From Deltaproteobacteria bacterium (GTDB lineage Bacteria; Desulfobacterota; Desulfobacteria; Desulfobacterales; JAFDDL01): DNA of 10,280 nucleotides. The stretch's first letter is position 1; each line of letters opens with the position of its first letter. The translations under genes were made by a program, and so were the position numbers. The notes below the pieces were generated by a model. That model was given only the letters and a program-made list of their open reading frames with translations, ran no database searches and was not told where the DNA came from. The stretch covers positions 1 to 10,280 of the forward strand of contig JAFDDL010000087.1 of the NCBI GenBank assembly GCA_019310865.1, written 5' to 3'. This document shows, in pieces, positions 8,014-10,280 of this stretch.

Positions 8014-8122
8014 AGTCCCTCCTTTGTAGCACAATTTCAAGCACCTTTCCTGCCACAGGCGATTTCAGATAGTTGTCGCCGAATTCTGGAAAGGCTTGCC
8101 TGTCGTTAAACTTGTAGTCCAT
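7997..8122 (-). CDS. Candidate 41-aa small ORF overlapping the atuA-like start
   Basis: An ATG at 8122-8120 opens 41 codons ending in TGA at 7999-7997. It begins MDYKFNDRQAF and ends RRDYGYIQ. A GAGGA Shine-Dalgarno lies 6 nt upstream. It starts 27 nt after the stop of the upstream dehydrogenase-like gene, and its 3' end overlaps the atuA-like start by 17 nt in another frame, a layout typical of translational coupling. I do not recognise a family. It fills most of an otherwise empty 136-nt gap, so it may be a real small protein, a leader peptide coupling atuA translation, or the remnant of a decayed gene. Short length leaves chance occurrence possible. Confidence 0.38.
   Translation of the reverse strand: MDYKFNDRQAFPEFGDNYLKSPVAGKVLEIVLQRRDYGYIQ
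8017..8023 (-). promoter_or_regulatory. Strong Shine-Dalgarno deciding the atuA-like start
   Basis: AGGAGGG on the minus strand, 3 nt before the ATG at 8013. It favours this start over the in-frame ATG at 8040, which has no comparable site. It lies inside the small ORF's reading frame. Confidence 0.75.
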
Positions 8123-8149
8123 CGCAAGTCCTCAGCGTTTCATGTACGG

Positions 8150-9280
8150 TTAATCGAATAATAAAGTAGCCAGCCGCTTGCGGTGGTGATAGGCATCACC
8201 AAACTGCTGCTGGCACCACTGGGCGCGTCGGATATACAGCTGGGCGTCACATTCGTAAGTAAATCCCATACCGCCATGAAACTGCACGGCCCGGTCCCCG
8301 GCAAACAGAAGCGCATCTGTGGCCAGCGCCTTGGCCATGCGGCAGGCGATCTCCATATCCGTGTCCAGGGGCTCGTCACCCACAATGGTTGCGGCGTGGT
8401 AAAGATGGCTGCGCGCAGTCTCCATTTGATTGAGTACCTCTACCGTCGGATGTTTGAGGGCCTGGTAGGAACCGATGAATTTGCCGAACTGCTTTCGGAT
8501 TTTCAGATAATCGACGGTGAGATCCAGCGCAGCAGCAGCACTGCCGGTTGCTTCCGCGGCAGTAAGCAAAGCCCCGATTAGTTTCAGGTCGCGCAACGCT
8601 GCTTTGGATTTTGCAGGATCAAGCAACCCCGACTTCTCAACAACAATGCCGGAAAAATCGACTTTGAAGGCGCGTTTGGTCTCATCAATCAAGGTATGCC
8701 GCGCAATCGCGTTCTCGGCTAGCTGCGAGCGGTTGACAATTACAAATGCGGGGGCGTCCTGGTAGTTGACGGATACCACAAAAAGCTCTGCAACCTCGGC
8801 GTCGGTAACAAACCATTTGGTCCCGGTCAAGATCAGTTTGTCACCTTCGTTCTCGGCGTTACATATAATGGCATCACTGCCCCAGTCCTCATTATCCAAT
8901 AGCGCGACTGTACCGATGGCTCCATCTGCCATTTTGGGCAACCGGTTTTCTTTCTGGGCTTCCGTTCCGGCACGCACAATGGCTTGCGCCGCCAAAGTAC
9001 TGGAAAAAAATGGGGTGGATAACATATAACGGCCCATATTCTCGGCGATGGGAATGACAGACCCGATCTTCAGCCCAATACCGCTGTTTTCTTCAGGGAT
9101 GGTAGCTCTGATCCAACCCAGTTCCGTCACCTTGTCCCATGAGGATGATTCAAAACCGTTATCTGTTTCCAATTGCTCCCGGACTGAGGAAATCGGCGAC
9201 TTTTTGCGACAGAACTCCCACGCCGATTTCATAATATCAGCCTGCTCATCACTGAAACTCATTTCGGTATTTGTTTTCAT
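8150..9280 (-). CDS. Acyl-CoA dehydrogenase-like subunit, probably non-catalytic partner
   Basis: 376-aa protein with the acyl-CoA dehydrogenase fold: helical N-terminus (about 5-120), beta domain (about 125-215) and C-terminal helical bundle with IRKQFGKFIGSYQALKH (261-277) and HGGMGFTYE (335-343). By hand alignment, the isovaleryl-CoA dehydrogenase catalytic Glu position is Gly236, and the medium-chain-type Glu position is Phe360, so the usual catalytic base appears absent at both sites. The beta domain also lacks the usual 'SEPGAGSD' segment, reading DNEDWGSDA (129-137). It is separated by 16 nt from the upstream dehydrogenase gene that does have the Glu, so the two probably form one heteromeric enzyme, as known for alpha2beta2 enzymes of steroid side-chain breakdown. 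The start is taken at 9280; an ATG at 9289 has AGGAG only 3 nt upstream and is the alternative. The frame is open further upstream, but that part runs inside the neighbouring gene. Confidence 0.87.
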   Translation of the reverse strand: MKTNTEMSFSDEQADIMKSAWEFCRKKSPISSVREQLETDNGFESSSWDKVTELGWIRATIPEENSGIGLKIGSVIPIAENMGRYMLSTPFFSSTLAAQAIVRAGTEAQKENRLPKMADGAIGTVALLDNEDWGSDAIICNAENEGDKLILTGTKWFVTDAEVAELFVVSVNYQDAPAFVIVNRSQLAENAIARHTLIDETKRAFKVDFSGIVVEKSGLLDPAKSKAALRDLKLIGALLTAAEATGSAAAALDLTVDYLKIRKQFGKFIGSYQALKHPTVEVLNQMETARSHLYHAATIVGDEPLDTDMEIACRMAKALATDALLFAGDRAVQFHGGMGFTYECDAQLYIRRAQWCQQQFGDAYHHRKRLATLLFD

Positions 9281-9296
9281 TAACCTCATTATCTCC

Positions 9297-10280
9297 TTAA
9301 CTTTTTGGTAATCCGAGCACGTGCTCGCCGATGATGCTGGCTTGAATCTGGCTGGTACCGCCGCCAATAGTGGCGGAAAAACTGTTGAAGTAGGCGCGCT
9401 GCCAAAAACCACCTTCTATAGCGTTCTCATCCCCTACATAAAGTCCACCTTTGGCGCCTTGCAGTCTGACCGCATATTGTCGCATGCGTCGATGAAATTC
9501 TGTAGCTCTTATTTTAGTGGACAGCGGTATGGATAGCGGATAGTCCGAACATAATGCCGGTATTTCAGCCCGTTTTGTTGAAAGCTGCAGTGCTTTTTCT
9601 TCCATCAGGAATTTTACCAGGTTGTCTCGTACGATCGGGTCTTTCAGCAGTGGCTGCCCATCTCGTATAATAGTTTTAGCGCTGTTAATCAGGTCGTCCA
9701 TGATAACACGTTCGAAGAAATAATTTGTCGCCTGTCCGCCTTCAGCACTGCGTTCAAATTGCAGCGTCTGCATGGCAACCTTCCAGCCCTGACCTTCTTC
9801 ACCCATCAGGCAAGAGGCAGGAATCCGGGCATTATCGAAAAATGTTTCGGTAAAGCCATATTCTCCGGTAATTTTCTGGATGGGCGTGGCCGCAACGCCT
9901 GGAACGTTCATCGGAGAGAGGAAAAATGACAACCCGGCATATTTACTTTTTGCCTCCGGGTTGGTCCTGGCCAGTAAAATCATGTATGATGCGTAATTAC
10001 CAAAAGTAGTCCAGGTTTTGGTACCATTGATAATATATTCATCACCGTCTCTAACAGCCCTGGTCTGTGCGTTTCCCAGGTCCGAGCCGTGATCCGGTTC
10101 GGAAAAGCCCTGGCACCAGATATCCTCTCCGGTGAGGATATGCTTAAGGTACCTATTTTTTTCCGCTTCGGTCCCATCTTTTAAAATCAAAGGGCCTGCC
10201 CAGCCAAGCCCGATGACGTTAAACATAATCGGTACCCGGTGACAGGCCATTTCCTCATCGGCTATCTTTTGGTATATCGG
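9297..10280 (-). CDS. Acyl-CoA dehydrogenase, catalytic subunit (5' end outside window)
   Basis: The last 327 residues of a FAD-dependent acyl-CoA dehydrogenase, which forms a 2-enoyl-CoA by alpha,beta-dehydrogenation and passes electrons to ETF. The frame stays open to the window edge, so the ATG at 10250 is internal: the ten codons before it read PIYQKIADEE, normal family sequence. Visible motifs are 'WCQGFSEPDHGSDL' and 'GTKTWTTFGNYASYM' of the FAD/substrate domain, 'LQFERS' (encoded about 9747-9764), whose Glu (codon 9755-9753) aligns with the isovaleryl-CoA dehydrogenase catalytic Glu, and the C-terminal 'GGGTSQIQASIIGEHVLGLP'. The gene stops 16 nt before the second dehydrogenase-like gene. 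Substrate chain type cannot be read from sequence. The N-terminal domain, promoter and upstream genes lie beyond position 10280. Confidence 0.92.
   Translation of the reverse strand, partial: PIYQKIADEEMACHRVPIMFNVIGLGWAGPLILKDGTEAEKNRYLKHILTGEDIWCQGFSEPDHGSDLGNAQTRAVRDGDEYIINGTKTWTTFGNYASYMILLARTNPEAKSKYAGLSFFLSPMNVPGVAATPIQKITGEYGFTETFFDNARIPASCLMGEEGQGWKVAMQTLQFERSAEGGQATNYFFERVIMDDLINSAKTIIRDGQPLLKDPIVRDNLVKFLMEEKALQLSTKRAEIPALCSDYPLSIPLSTKIRATEFHRRMRQYAVRLQGAKGGLYVGDENAIEGGFWQRAYFNSFSATIGGGTSQIQASIIGEHVLGLPKS

Noticed and set aside
8014..8040. Nine-codon N-terminal extension of the atuA-like protein from an ATG at 8040
   Set aside because: No ribosome-binding site precedes it, while the ATG at 8013 has AGGAGGG directly upstream and gives a normal family N-terminus.
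9281..9412. N-terminal extension of the second dehydrogenase from an ATG at 9412
   Set aside because: This part lies almost entirely inside the upstream dehydrogenase gene in another frame and does not look like family sequence.
10248..10250. ATG at 10250 as the true start of the right-edge dehydrogenase
   Set aside because: The frame continues upstream with family-like residues to the window edge and the N-terminal domain is missing, so the gene is cut by the window.

Overview
The window looks like a stretch of chromosome from an anaerobic, acid-degrading bacterium, most likely a sulfate reducer of the Desulfobacterota (Desulfobacterales type). This is inferred from the gene mix, not from a marker gene: a long PPi-dependent phosphofructokinase, a CBS-ACT protein, a LACTB2-like hydrolase, paired acyl-CoA dehydrogenases and an AtuA-like protein. 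No rRNA, tRNA, CRISPR array, phage gene or transposase gene was seen.

Layout. (1) 15-620, plus strand: a CBS-CBS-ACT protein. Everything after it is on the minus strand. (2) 618-780: a 163-bp imperfect palindrome lying between, and reaching into, the convergent ends of the CBS gene and the phosphofructokinase gene; it supplies stop codons to both. (3) 4540 down to 758: a two-gene unit, a soluble diguanylate cyclase followed after 21 nt by a PPi-phosphofructokinase. (4) 4555-4619: a perfect 30-bp-stem hairpin placed 14 nt upstream of the cyclase start. (5) 5904 down to 4660: a metallo-beta-lactamase-fold hydrolase with a full set of metal ligands. (6) 5905-6231: a 327-bp gap with no convincing gene and one weak promoter candidate for the hydrolase. 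(7) 10280 down to 6232: an acyl-CoA catabolic operon running in from beyond the right edge. It holds an acyl-CoA dehydrogenase with its catalytic Glu (5' end outside the window), a second dehydrogenase-like subunit that seems to lack it, a candidate 41-codon small ORF, and an AtuA-family protein with its C-terminal domain fused on.

The right half probably oxidises a branched, isoprenoid-like or bulky acyl-CoA, with the two dehydrogenase-like proteins forming one heteromeric enzyme. The left half pairs a c-di-GMP synthase with a central carbon enzyme, and its gene boundaries appear to have been shaped by two palindromic repeat elements. No complete new system is obvious. The best leads are the two palindromes, the split dehydrogenase pair beside atuA, and the small ORF coupled to atuA.
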